Source: Bemisia tabaci (lineage: Eukaryota; Arthropoda; Insecta; Hemiptera; Aleyrodidae). From it: 64,000 bases of DNA. The notes beneath the pieces were generated by a model. That model saw only the letters and a list, made by a program, of their open reading frames with translations, did no database searches and was not told where the DNA came from. A program made the position numbers and the translations under genes. Shown piece after piece: positions 46,005-56,880 of this stretch. Within the stretch, counting starts at the first letter, position 1. Each line of letters begins with the position of its first letter. The stretch spans positions 31,052,122 to 31,116,121 of the forward strand of contig NC_092794.1 in the NCBI RefSeq assembly GCF_918797505.1, written 5' to 3'.

Positions 46005-46086
46005 TACCTATCGGAATTTGAGCCTAGGACCTACAGTATACGAACCTAACACCCTACCTACTTAGCCATCGGGGCTTATGTCTCAG
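46005..46086 (-). repeat. tRNA-derived SINE head (family shared with 20858-20935)
   Basis: Minus-strand A box GATGGCTAAGTAGG (46070-46057) and B box GGCTCAAATTCCG (46023-46011). The inter-box sequence GGGTGTTAGGTT matches the head at 20862. The intervening spacing is also similar. Confidence 0.6.
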
Positions 46087-46627
46087 TTGGCCGAATTTAC
46101 GCACTATATAAGTCATTGACTTAGGCTCTCACCATTATTGTGATAGTGAATATGCGTGAGACCTGATGGGTTAAGATTTTTTGAACCCGAAAAGATGAAT
46201 TTGGAGCAAATAAGAAATACGCGTGTTACTGTCGTCACTTTTTTCACGTTTATATTTTTTTCTTTCCCATCTCATATTAATTTTTAATCTTTTTTTTTTA
46301 TTATTATTAAATTAAAGATGTACAACTGCCCCTTGCGGAGCATTAATTACATTAGTGTTAATGTTAAAAACTAAAGCTAATCTTAGAACTAAGGTTACAA
46401 GATTTTGTTAATAAATAAAAACATTCAAACCTGACCTACGCTTACAATTATTACCACCTCGTTATCGTCATCAATCATACAAACATACACAGTAGAAGGA
46501 GGGCAGATGCCGAAAATCTGGCAAATATTAAAATTAATAAACTATTTTAATGGCTTTACAAGTAAGGGCCATCGTTGTCATGGACCCCCACTGCAAAGCG
46601 AAAACTCACCTAAAGTGTTCTGCTTAA

Positions 46628-47066
46628 GGTGATTCGATGGACGCCATATTTTGTGTCAGAACGGCCTGCGATATATCGCATCAATTGGTTCCATTTTTTC
46701 AGCTACTCATCATATTTCTCCAATTTTGAGATCGCAATTCTGTTGTCAGGAGACTAAAGCACTCACTTACTAATTTTGACAAAGAAATTCAACGTAATGA
46801 AGGCGTGGTTTTTTAGAGAGAAAATATCGCATTCGAGTGCAGTTTCGATATCAGTATCGAATGCGATGTTTCCTCTCTGAAAAAACCACGCCTTTATTAC
46901 GTTGAATTTCTTTGTTAAAATTGGTAAATGAGTGCTTTAGTCTCCTGACAACAGAATTGCGATCTCTAAATTGGAGAAATATGAGGAGTAGCTGAAAAAA
47001 TGGAACCAATTGATGCAATATATCGCAGGCCGTTCTGACACAAAATATGACGTCCATCGAATCACC
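46628..47066. mobile_element. TTAA-flanked foldback MITE in the Jockey 3' UTR
   Basis: Two inverted arms start GGTGATTCGATGGACG and are flanked by TTAA (46624-46627 and 47067-47070). Pairing continues through cagaacggcctgcgatatat to an inner pair (aaaaccacgcctt / aaggcgtggtttt). TTAA duplications are made by piggyBac and Kolobok elements; which of the two is open. The Jockey 3' UTR continues on both sides, so insertion came after the retrotransposon landed. Confidence 0.82.
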
Positions 47067-47090
47067 TTAAGGTGGACCATGGTTGCTGAT

Positions 47091-47950
47091 TTAATGCAAC
47101 ACCCCTCTGGCCAAGTCATAGGGCTTTACCCTACGCAGCCTCCTGCTGGGGTCATCGCTGTGTGCCTGTTGAGCTAGCGGGTTAGGGTGTGCGTCCAGTC
47201 TCATGTGATGGCGCACTGCCGCTCTCTCTATCACTTCCTTTACTGATTCAACATTTAACTCCTCTCTGATTCTCTCATTTGTAACGAACCATGGGGCCCC
47301 GGAAATCTGCCTCAATACCTTGTTTTGGAAAGCCTCCACAAGATATCGATTCGACTTCCGGGTACATCCCCATAGCTCACATGCATACATCCAGACTGGA
47401 CGCAGCACTTGTTTGTAGAGTAGTACTTTGTTGCCTGTGGAGAGTGCCGAGTTCCTCCCCAAAAGCCAATACATTTTTTTATACTTGATGTTTAGCTGCT
47501 GGCGTTTCTTTTTAACATGATGTTTCCAACGCAATTTTGAATCCAGAGTTACCCCTAGATAAGGCGCATTATCCGTGAACGGCACCGGATCCCCGCCTAT
47601 CATTACTGGTAAATATCCAACCTTGCGGTTGGTGAATAGCATGTGCAGGCACTTGGGACGACTGAGAGCAATTCTCCAGTCCCAAGCCCAGTCCACAATC
47701 CTATCCACCGACCGCTGTAGTTTAGTAGTGGCTTCGGGGAGGTCCCTATCACTCTCCAAGGCCGCAATGTCATCAGCAAAGACGCCCATCAGACCGTTCT
47801 CCGCTGTTTCGGGTAAATCCCTAGTGAACAGGGTGTACAAGATTGGACCTAAAACACTACCTTGTGGAACACCCGCAAGGATAAACCTAGTCTGAGAGTA
47901 TTCATTGCCAAATCTTACTCCAAAGAACCGGCCCTCCAGATAAGATTAAG
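47091..47950 (-). pseudogene. Jockey ORF2, second half of reverse transcriptase
   Basis: It contains box B (GVPQGSVLGP) right after the frameshift, box C FADD with both catalytic aspartates, and the thumb motif APYLGVTLDSKLRWKHH. It continues to a normal C-terminus ending ARGVLH and TAA at 47091. The catalytic residues are intact. The frame is separated from the first half of RT by a frameshift between about 47935 and 47960. Confidence 0.9.
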
Positions 47951-48751
47951 CATTTCGCAGTGATATGCACGTAAAATGCTGCTTAATTTGAAGGGCAACC
48001 CCTGGTGCCAGACTCTATCAAAAGCCTGTGCAACATCCAAAAAGATTGCTGCACAGACTCCCTTTTTTTCCAATGTTTCTTCCACCAGGTTTACTACCCG
48101 ATGTACTTGCTGAACAGTAGAGTGTTTTTGCCTGAATCCAAACTGCACATCGAGCAGTGCCTTTGTTTCAGATAGCACTGGTTTAAGGCGTTTAAGATAG
48201 AGCCGCTCCCAGAGTTTACTCAACACTGACAATAACGAAATTGGTCTGTGAGAGCTCGGTTGATTTAGATCCTTTCCAGGCTTTGGTATTAGAATAATTT
48301 CAGCTTCCTTCCAAGGCGTAGGAAAGTAGTTGTTTTCAATAATATAATTAAAAATACGTGTAATCTTTCTTATCGCCTTGCCAGGAAGCTGCTTGAGTAT
48401 TTCTCCCCCAATTTGGTCTCTTCCGGGTGCCTTTTTTCGCTTAAATCGAAATTTTATCTCGTCCCTGACCTCATCGTGAGTGAAGCGAGCTATTTCTTCC
48501 TCACGAACAGGTTCAGGTTGAGGCAGATCTTCCAGATATACACCCGGAATATCCTCGTTGGGACAGAAAACTTTCTCCAAGTGCTCGGAAAAGACCTCCG
48601 CCTTGTCTTTATCAGTTTTAGCCCAACTACCATCCTCCTTTTTAATGGGAGGAGAGTAGACGGCCGTGTTTTTGAGATACCGTATAGCCTTCCATAGTGA
48701 ATAATCCGAGGAAGGCTTGGCATCTAAACCTTTCAAGAATTCAGCTGTGTT
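47915..48751 (-). pseudogene. Jockey ORF2, linker and first half of reverse transcriptase
   Basis: Linker block YSLWKAIRYLK, then RT fingers with LIPKPGKD and SSHRPISLLSVLSKLWE, then QFGFRQKHST and palm box A LDVAQAFDRVWH with its aspartate. The frame is continuous with the endonuclease upstream apart from a TAA at 48752-48754. It is shifted relative to the remaining RT at about 47940. This enzyme performs target-primed reverse transcription. Confidence 0.9.
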
Positions 48752-49921
48752 TTAATGTTTGTACTCCCACATTAAAGAGTTCAATTCTTTATTAATTTTA
48801 TTAAATGTTGTTTTGTCGCCAGGGAAACGAGTCCGATGCCATAGATTACGGACTCGGCGGCGTGCTGTAATTAATTTTTTCACATCATTCGGTATGCGAA
48901 TGCTATACGGCATCTTTTTTGTAGGCGGAGTGCAAGACTTAGCACACTCCTGTATCTGAAGCACAAGCAGAGATATTTCGCTATCAAGCTGGTCATTACT
49001 AATAATAGGGGAGTCGGTGATTAAGTTCGACACTTTCTCGCGGAACGCGTCCCAATTTGTTTTATCATTAAATAATGGCCTGGGCTTGATGCGAAACACT
49101 CCGGACGTAGAGAGAGTCATTAAGACCGGAATATGATCTGATGATAAATCTCTCAACGCGTATACATCACAGCAATTAACTGCAATGCCCCGCGCCACGA
49201 AAAAATCAATCACATCCGGCCTTTTCCTCCTATCTGTTGGCCAATAAGTAGGATACCCTTGCGAGTGAAAGTCCAACTTAAGATTTATCGACGCCTTTTC
49301 AAGTTCTCGTCCCTTCGTCAGCGTGCGTCTGGAACCCCACATTCTATGCTTACAGTTCCAGTCAGCGCCAACGATGAAACGAGGACCTAGATGTTCGAAA
49401 TAATTAATGTAATCTATTTCTTTAATGTCTTTTTTTGGTGGGCTATAGAGCGATGCCACTCTGATATCCCCCATGTTTGTTTTGACAGTAACAGAAACCG
49501 ATTGAAAATATGCAGTAGCGTACGGTAAATCTAGATAGTGTTTCAAATCCACCCTTATGATTAAAGCAGCTCCCCTCCGAGCATTTCCAGATGGGTGAAC
49601 CGTATGGTACAGGTTGTACCCCGGTAATTTAAGATAAGAGTCAAATGTGAAATGCGTTTCGGAGATTAAAAGAATATCAATGTCCCCCTCTTTGAGGAAG
49701 TTAATGACATCCATTCTTCGTTTCAATAATCCGTTCGCATTCCATGTTACTATCTTAAATACCGGGGTACCCCCTGGGCCACTCGGCACTCTAATTTCAT
49801 CCCATTCATTGATAGGATTTGCTCGGAGATTGTTCAGGTGTTGTAAGCCCCTCCCCTCATCTACGGCGTTGAGCATTGGATTCAAGGGACTCAATTTTTT
49901 TCTTGAGAAACGAGATCTCAT
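48752..49921 (-). CDS. Jockey ORF2, EEP endonuclease domain (ends at a premature stop)
   Basis: ATG at 49921. Blocks by residue: IVTWNANGL (57-65, Asn), ISETHF (Glu 88), GADWNCKH (185-192, Asp and Asn), and SSDHIPVLM (260-268, Asp and His). All expected catalytic positions are present, so the nickase should be functional. The protein stops at 48752-48754 (TAA), after YKH. Beyond it the same frame continues into the RT linker, so this is ORF2 cut short, not a separate gene. The start overlaps the continued ORF1 frame, which runs on to 49857. Confidence 0.88.
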   Translation of the reverse strand: MRSRFSRKKLSPLNPMLNAVDEGRGLQHLNNLRANPINEWDEIRVPSGPGGTPVFKIVTWNANGLLKRRMDVINFLKEGDIDILLISETHFTFDSYLKLPGYNLYHTVHPSGNARRGAALIIRVDLKHYLDLPYATAYFQSVSVTVKTNMGDIRVASLYSPPKKDIKEIDYINYFEHLGPRFIVGADWNCKHRMWGSRRTLTKGRELEKASINLKLDFHSQGYPTYWPTDRRKRPDVIDFFVARGIAVNCCDVYALRDLSSDHIPVLMTLSTSGVFRIKPRPLFNDKTNWDAFREKVSNLITDSPIISNDQLDSEISLLVLQIQECAKSCTPPTKKMPYSIRIPNDVKKLITARRRVRNLWHRTRFPGDKTTFNKINKELNSLMWEYKH

Positions 49922-50094
49922 TAGATTTAGCCTCTAGTTTTGATAAAATTAGAGCTAAGTACATGTTTACATCTAAATCGGGAGAAGCAGAGTTATTAGT
50001 TGTGCTATTTGAGGATTTTCCCTTGATTGCACTAGAATAGCCCGTTCCCGTAGCCGCTTTTGGAGGAGGAGGAGCATTTTCGATGATTTTTTTG

Positions 50095-51882
50095 TCAGTT
50101 TTTTTTCCCTTTTTGGGTATATTTTTCGCGAATTGATTGTAGTTCTTTTGGAACTATACAGCCGCGATAGTTAGCTGTATGCTGTTCACAGCAGTTAATA
50201 CATTTAGGTTTTTCTATGAATCTACCTTTAGGACATTCTGAGGATAAATGCCCACCTACGCACCTGACGCAAAATGGTCTCCTGAAACAGTATCGTCTAG
50301 TATGTCCCCAGGCCTGACAGACAAGGCACTGGGGGATACTATCCGATTCCCTGTGATATGGTAGAATTTCCACTTTGCAGTGGAGAACATGTTTTATTTT
50401 AAAAATGTCTTCAATATCTTGATCCCTAGAAAAACAGACATGAAAAATCGGTAAAGGTTTTAGGAACTTTTTACGTACAATGGTTTTAATGTGATTAACC
50501 TGGTCTGTCGATCCAACTTCCGAGGTGTCCTTTTGTCCTTTATCTGTCGGATTTGAACTGTCTTCCGATGGCTTTGAATTTCCATTGTCCTCCGTGTCTG
50601 TCACAGGAACTGCATTATCTTTAGGGACTTCGGTGGTGATTTCCACGTCCCGATGTTCTGCAATTTTGACATTGTATGCCTGGATTGCTAAATAGCCTCG
50701 TTCCTTCAGGTCTGAAACTATTTCTTCAGGCGAGATGGATGAATGTAATCCTTTAATTACAACTTTTGTGGGTCTTGTTACCTTGTTTTCAAAGATAACA
50801 AACTGCAGTTTGTTATCTTTGAAAGCCGAAAGTAACTTTTCCCACGTGGATTGCGTACGTGGAAATACTTTAATAACATTATTGTTTAAATTTTTAATAT
50901 TAAAACCAAAATCTTTATCTTTAGCAGGAATGTTATCAATAATGTTTAATATTTTACGAATATCAGTAACTTCTGATACTCTTAGAGGAGGTGGAGTAAC
51001 TTTCTTTTTAGGGGGTACTACTTTATTGGCAGAATCAGCATTAACGCAAGAGCTATTATTAACAGGTTTGCTGTTAATGGAATTAGTTTTATTCCTCTGA
51101 TTATTTGAATCAGAAAAGTGTGAATCAATTACAGTTTGTTTACGTTTTGGCTTACTAGCTGGATTGGTAAATTGTAAACTTGTTTGTTTCATCTTTGATG
51201 AAGAAGAAGAAGTAGAATTTTTCTTCTTACTCTCTATAATTGAGGTTGTAGCAGCTGTTTGTGGTAATGCAGGGAACGCCTCTCTTTGCCTGCGGTTTCT
51301 TTTGACGATCCAGTTGGTCTCTTGGGCAACTGTAAGATCTTCCTCGTCTTCAGTATCCACTATCTCCATATCTGAGTCGTCATCCTGGTTATGGTTGTCA
51401 GTCTGGTCTTGCTCGCTCGCGAGGACATCAAACTTGTTTGATAGATTAGTGATATGGGCACTAATAGGATTTTCTAATTTACTATTAGAGGTTTGGTTAG
51501 CACTTGATTTAACCCGTTTTTTAGCAGGGTTTACAGGTTGTTGAGTTTCTAAATTATTTAAACGTTTCATTACATCGTTTAAATTGGTTTTTAATAGTTC
51601 GTTTTCAGATTTAAGTGATTCAAAAACTTGAATCACTTGATTTGCAGTAGATTTCAAAGTCATCACTTGAGCCCTAGATTTATCGTCAACTACGTGAATT
51701 GGGTCTTTACATGCTTGTCTTAAATTACTAATAATAGAGACCGCACTAATTTTAATGTCTGATAAATTCATACCTTCGGAATTTGATTTTAAAGGCGTAT
51801 GAAAAACGTCAATTTCCGAACTTTCGGGGTGTGACGGCGGTTGAATAGGCTTGTCAGCCTGAGAAGTCACATGGGCTTCCAT
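50095..51882 (-). CDS. Jockey ORF1, gag-like RNA-binding protein (595 aa)
   Basis: ATG at 51882. A Ser/Asn/Lys-rich N-terminal half with a coiled-coil stretch (about residues 85-115) is followed by a PRE/RRM-like region near 365-500. Three CCHC zinc knuckles follow at 519-532 (CX2CX4HX4C), 538-550 (CX2CX3HX4C) and 561-575. This order is standard for Jockey gag, which packages element RNA. The frame stops at 50095-50097, just after an eight-A run (50099-50106). Shifting one base there extends the protein by about 80 residues to 49857, ending in a second coiled coil, so the stop may be due to a slip in that run. Confidence 0.9.
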   Translation of the reverse strand: MEAHVTSQADKPIQPPSHPESSEIDVFHTPLKSNSEGMNLSDIKISAVSIISNLRQACKDPIHVVDDKSRAQVMTLKSTANQVIQVFESLKSENELLKTNLNDVMKRLNNLETQQPVNPAKKRVKSSANQTSNSKLENPISAHITNLSNKFDVLASEQDQTDNHNQDDDSDMEIVDTEDEEDLTVAQETNWIVKRNRRQREAFPALPQTAATTSIIESKKKNSTSSSSSKMKQTSLQFTNPASKPKRKQTVIDSHFSDSNNQRNKTNSINSKPVNNSSCVNADSANKVVPPKKKVTPPPLRVSEVTDIRKILNIIDNIPAKDKDFGFNIKNLNNNVIKVFPRTQSTWEKLLSAFKDNKLQFVIFENKVTRPTKVVIKGLHSSISPEEIVSDLKERGYLAIQAYNVKIAEHRDVEITTEVPKDNAVPVTDTEDNGNSKPSEDSSNPTDKGQKDTSEVGSTDQVNHIKTIVRKKFLKPLPIFHVCFSRDQDIEDIFKIKHVLHCKVEILPYHRESDSIPQCLVCQAWGHTRRYCFRRPFCVRCVGGHLSSECPKGRFIEKPKCINCCEQHTANYRGCIVPKELQSIREKYTQKGKKN

Positions 51883-52034
51883 GTTGCCACACCGAGGTAT
51901 GTGGCAACTGGCTATACAACACTATGTCATTTTGGGTTATTTCACAATAAAAACAATAGATGTAGCAGCACTTTGTAGGTTAACCGAGAGAACACTATCA
52001 AGATTGAGAACTCGATAAGAGAGCTCTGTAAAGT

Positions 52035-52070
52035 GCACGTCTAAACGCTGTGACTGCTTTATCAGAACTC
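52035..52070 (-). promoter_or_regulatory. Jockey internal promoter: start site and downstream element
   Basis: The 5' end fixed by the target duplication is at 52070/52069. AGACGT starts at 52042, exactly +28 if +1 is A at 52069. Jockey elements and many TATA-less insect promoters use a downstream promoter element of this type at +28 to +33, which lets a full-length copy carry its own RNA polymerase II promoter. Confidence 0.75.
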
Positions 52071-52082
52071 ATCTTTTTTTTC

Positions 52083-53598
52083 AAAAAAAAAAAAAAGAAT
52101 TTAATACAATTCACCTTTTTTAAAATTTTTCTCTCTTCATTTTTTCTTGAAGAATCGCTGACTTTAAAAAAAAAATACGAATAAAGAATGAAACTCTTCG
52201 AAAATTTTTGTAACATAATAACTTTTTATCTTTGATGACTGAGATTGTTACATTTTTTTAAATATTAAAAGTCCTATTCAATTCGACTATAATATTCAAG
52301 AATATTCTGGACCATTTATTAGACTTTTCTATTTCAATTAGAATATTAATAGTTCTATTCAATAGTTCTAATTAATTAATTCACATCGGGTGGAAAAGGA
52401 AGAATGTGAGCACTTTAAAAGAAACATTAATAGTTCTAATTCCTTACTATAAAATATAAGATTTGAAAATTAAGGTTTGAGAATTTTTGGATTAAGGCAT
52501 CTTTTTCCGTGGACAGTCACAATTTATTCATAAGAAAAGTTCAATCTTCGATTACTCTTATATTTTACTCAGTTTACATAATCACACGCGTGACGTTCTA
52601 ATATTTTATTGTATAGCTGCACTTCCTTTTCTTTACACTCTCTAAAGTTGATAGGAAGGTGGTAAAGAAGTGCTGGGTGGATCCACCCTATTTTGCAGGA
52701 AAACAAGGTGAAAAGGTTTAAATACTTCAATTACGGTAAAACATGTTGAGCTCTTATGAGTATCCGTACAAGACTGAGGAAGGGGGGGGGGGGAGATCGG
52801 TCCCAACAGGCCCTTCGACCCAAAATTTCCCCGAACACCAATGAATCAAAGTTTTAAATATCAACAATTTTGCACTCGCAAATTCCTTTCGAAAATACAG
52901 AAAAAACTTTATTTTTTTTCGATCCACTCCATCGTCGCGTCCATAAATCAAAGGGACCCAGAAAATCGATATTGAACAGTGTATACACTACGTAGCAGCA
53001 GAGTTATTCGATTATCTTTATCTGTCAACTTGGTGGGTAACATGCTGAAAAGTATGATTCTCTCCACATGTTTTAATTCCTTCCTCGGCCCTTGGCATGA
53101 GCATGCCTTTTATTTGACACTTTTTAATTCTATCTGCGAGGGATCTTTCATTCATCAGGACAGGAAAAGTAAGGAAGAAAATAAAAAAAATGCGATTATT
53201 TAGTGTGAAGAAATACATTGTCCGATGAAACTGAACTGATGCAAGTATTAAGTCCTCTTTATGAGGCCCCCTTCATTTAAAAGTAAAAATTAAAACTTCA
53301 AATGCAGAATGCCGATCTATTTAAAACAACGCAAATATTTTCCTCTTCTTCTCCTTCTTTACTTCTTTATTTATTTATTTAATTTTTTGTCGACGCCGAG
53401 CATATGAGTGATTTCTCAAAGGACGCATTGAATGAATTTCTCCCTAAACAACAATTATTTTGTAGACAATTATAATGGGCATCTTGATTTTTTAACTTCC
53501 GTCTCCTTTTATTCCGTCATAAATGGTGTTGGTTTAAGCAGATGCTAACGGCATCTGGCAGCAATTGCATGCATCATTCTCATAGGAGGCGTCATCAT
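52083..53598. other. No gene identified
   Basis: AT-rich unassigned DNA. The tract 52220-52450 repeats the words agttctat, attcaat and aatatt. A G run lies at 52780-52792. Confidence 0.4.
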
Positions 53599-54340
53599 CC
53601 GGTTTACTAATTTTAAGGGAACTGGTTTCTTCTTAGAAGCAAAATGTTGTATTGAAAGTAGGCAACCACACATGTCCCATGCCGCATCCGTTCCCCGCGG
53701 AAGGGACTCACTCCGTTTACTACTTTTAAGGTAACTGGTTTCTTCTTTTGACGTAGCGTGTTTTCTTTCATCAAACAAGCTGTTGTTATTAAAAGGCAAC
53801 AGCGACTAGCTAATTGTATCATGCTCCACTGAAGGTGTTCACCCCGTTTACTAATTTCAAGGAAACAGGTTTCTTCTTTCGACACAACGTGTTTTCTTTT
53901 ACCAAGCGAGCTGTTGGGTTAAAATAAGGCAACAGCATCTGGCTTATTGCATCCTCCCCCGCTGAGGGCATTTGCCCCGTTTACTAATTTTGAGGAAACC
54001 GGTTTTTTCTTTCAACGCAACGTGTTTCACTGTACCAAGCAAGCTGTTGAATTGAAAAAAATCAACGGGCGTATTGCTAATTGCATCCGGTCGCCTCAAA
54101 AGGAGTTAGCCCCGTTTCCTAATTTTAAGAAAACTGGTATCTTCTTTTGACGCAACGCGTTTTACTTTATCAAGCAAGCTGTTGACTTAAAAAGAGGCAA
54201 CGGCCGGACTCGGAAGGCGTTCACGCCGTTTACTAGTTTTGAAGAAACTGGTTTCTTCATTCAAGCAAAAGTTGGCTTATTTTAAAACAACGTTTATTTT
54301 ACTTAAGAAAACACGATTCGCTGGTTTCAAGCGAATCATG
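53599..54340 (+). repeat. Tandem array, six units of 114-135 bp
   Basis: Unit starts (ccg(g)tttactaattttaag) at 53599, 53713, 53844, 53977, 54112 and 54226, spaced 114, 131, 133, 135 and 114. Each unit also has actggtttcttctttcgacgcaacgtgtttt, aagcaagctgttg and a ggcaac phrase, with 10-25 percent divergence. The last unit runs on into further cognate fragments to about 54400. Confidence 0.85.
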
Positions 54341-55820
54341 TTGTCTTACATTAAGAAAACCGTTGGTTTCTTCCAAGTCAAACCCGTTTTGAAATAAGTA
54401 AAAAATCCAAGTAGACGCGTTTGCTTGAATTCAGGAAATCTTTTTTTTCCGTGCATTATAGATGTATGTATGAGGGGATTTTAGTACGAATTGATTTTGT
54501 ATAATTTAAGTATCATTGAAATTATGATTATAGCGAAAATAGTCCTTAAGGTTAAAATATTACAAAGAGCTACCTAAGTGGTTCCTGAGAGTTTATTCTA
54601 GTCTTATGGGAAGTTTTGGATAATATTTTTTTAAAAATCAACAATCAACTTTAGGAATAACTTTCGGTTGAAACCTTCCTCTATGAATTTTATCCTAACG
54701 ATATGGGATCGGTCATAGGAAAGGTAAATAGAAGTCCCTTTTATACGAAATTTTAATTGCAGGAATATTTGTCGAGTTAGATTGGGAAATCAAATTTTAA
54801 AATTCCGACGGTGGTTTATGTTTTAATTCCCACAGAGCGTGATTTAGAGGATCAGTTTGTTTTTTGATGAAATCCCCCGAAAGAGGAAAATCCAGCGACG
54901 CTGACCATGAACATGACAGATTAGAATTTCAAATCTCGTTCCCTCTCAACGTTTCATTTTTTGACCTGCAAACTTCAAACCTCCATAACTCTGATATGGA
55001 ATGGTTACCTGATCTCTTCAGGCGTTCAGTCCAAAAAGTGCAACAAAACACTTATCGTATCAATGACTCAATTTTGATTTTCTACGGAATCAATTATTTT
55101 TCCCGCGAACGGGTCACATGCCTCCAAAGGTTTCCTGAAAAGATCCGGTAAACTAGTGGGAGCATTAGTCCGAAACTTATCCTTTTTGAGCAAGCGAGTT
55201 GAACTGAAAGCGATCAAGTCCAACGATTCGATTTCGGTTTTGCAGAGGGAGCAAAACGCAATGAGATTAGAGCTGAGAAAATGTTGGAAAAAATGACCCA
55301 AAGGTGACCTACTGCGACTGAGGAATGGTAAACCGCCAAATATGACACATAAACCCCATATTATATCCTAGTAGGGTTAGAGAGGTGTGGGGTCAATGTT
55401 TCATTACCTCAAGCTCCTTGTGGCAACAGCAGATCTTTGTTCGATGTGACACTCAATTGTATGTATAATTAGAATGAGAAGACGGGCCTCCGGGGTTAAA
55501 ACTGGATTGGCGTGGCGCCACCGTTTCCGCCACAGGATACGCGCACGAAAGAAATTAGTCCGTGAAGAAGGCAAATAACTGTGATATTGAATTCGTCTTT
55601 TGAAAGCTCGTGCTATAAATTAAACTAATTGCATCTAAAGCAGGGAATCGACGAGGAAAGATAGCCGTAAAGCGGCGCGAATTTTGAGGATGCGCCCTCG
55701 GCCCTTTTCTTTCAAGAAGTTTGGGAAGGGGTGGTGGAAACCGTTGTGACTAAACAAGTTTCGGGTCCTTATCCCCGCACACACCAACATGGTGCTTAGC
55801 CTTCTATCTGTAATACCGTT
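54341..55820. other. No gene established
   Basis: A frame from ATG 54867 to 55151 (94 codons) encodes an acidic, then basic product without a recognised domain. Overlapping frames exist on the other strand. I do not call it. Confidence 0.35.
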
Positions 55821-56298
55821 CCCTAGTAGCAGAACAAATTTTTGTTCTTCTAAAAAGAATATAAAATAAAACCACATCTGTTATCTAAATGGTAGTCTTA
55901 CATAAAAAACGTGTAACGCTTATATAAAAAAAAAAAAATCAAAGTTCAGATCTGACCATAATATATGAAAAATGATGAAAGCTACATAATGACATTTTTT
56001 TATAGACAATTTTTTTTTTATTTTTTTATATGTATAACGGATGCATGCGAAAGTGTTAAAATTGAACATTTTTATGTAACTATTATATAAAAAAAGGTAA
56101 TAATTTTCGAGAGCTTTTCGCGAATTAGAAGATTTTTTAGTATGTTTGCGAAAAGCTTACGAAAATTATAACTTTTTTTTATATAATGGTTACATAAGAA
56201 TGTTCACTTTTAACACTTTCGTATGCATGCATTAAATAAAAAAAATTAACTTTCGCACATAATCATTATCTTTTCCTTCTATGGTTCTGCTACTAGGG
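55821..56298. mobile_element. AT-rich foldback with CCCTAGTAGCAG ends
   Basis: Outer inverted pair ccctagtagcagaac (55821-55835) and its inverse (56284-56298). A second, central inverted pair runs through gcatgcgaaagtgttaaaa / ttttaacactttcgtatgcatgc and tataaaaaaaggt / actttttttatata to a turn near 56130. The same CCCTAGTAGCAG terminus occurs at 36178 and, inverted, at 62921. Confidence 0.7.
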
Positions 56299-56659
56299 GT
56301 TCCGGGTAGAAACCGCGCATGTGTGTGGGGGGGGGGGGGTCCATTCTACCGACATGGTTCTTAATTAGTATGGCAGATTAGCCTGAGGTTATAGACTTAA
56401 AACGCAAAGGACTCTAGAGTCATTAATACTGGAAGTCGGCCACCTTGGTCGCCTTTCGCGTGTGTTTGTCTCATTTTTCATCACCGAAATAATTTTAAAC
56501 AATATTTTGACGAATTTTCTGAATGAAATTTTTTGTCTGGTGGAAACACGATACGTGAATGAAAAGGGGACGTTCCGAGATAACCCCGTTCAAGACTTCT
56601 ATGTTGCCAAAAAAAGTGCAAGTGAGTTAACCCTGCAAGATGTATTGCTGGGAATATTG

Positions 56660-56880
56660 TCTTTGCATTTATTTATTTAATCCAGCATACAGACATGCCG
56701 TCAAATTACGGCAATGGTACATGTCAAGAGGCAGACTTTGTACAAGAATGCATAAAAACAATGACAATAATTGTGTTGTACATCATTAAAGAATTTATGA
56801 ATAACAGACTAAAATTACAAACAAATTAACCAACATAACCTCCAATTATAACTAACAATAACACACCGCCAACGCGACAC
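56660..56880 (-). mobile_element. 3' end of a non-LTR retrotransposon
   Basis: On the minus strand the sequence reads ...gacggcatgtctgtatgctggattaa then AATAAATAAATG. A short unique 3' UTR ending in a small tetranucleotide tail is typical of truncated Jockey/R1-type insertions. No coding part remains. Confidence 0.4.

Larger units (their letters stand above)
46298..52070 (-). mobile_element. Jockey-clade non-LTR retrotransposon, near full length
   Basis: A complete layout on the minus strand: 5' UTR with internal promoter (52070), gag-like ORF1, ORF2 with endonuclease and RT, and a 3' UTR ending in AATAATAATA and an A run. An 11-bp target duplication (atc plus eight t) lies at 46287-46297 and 52071-52081. 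That fixes both ends and shows the copy is not 5' truncated. Lesions are few: a frameshift at the A run ending ORF1, one stop between endonuclease and RT, and one frameshift in RT. The copy is probably young. A TTAA-flanked foldback sits in the 3' UTR. Confidence 0.92.

Noticed and set aside
53599..54340. CRISPR array
   Set aside because: The units are continuous diverged tandem repeats of eukaryotic type without short identical repeats and unique spacers.
54867..55151. 94-codon ATG frame
   Set aside because: No recognised domain and an overlapping frame on the opposite strand; insufficient support.
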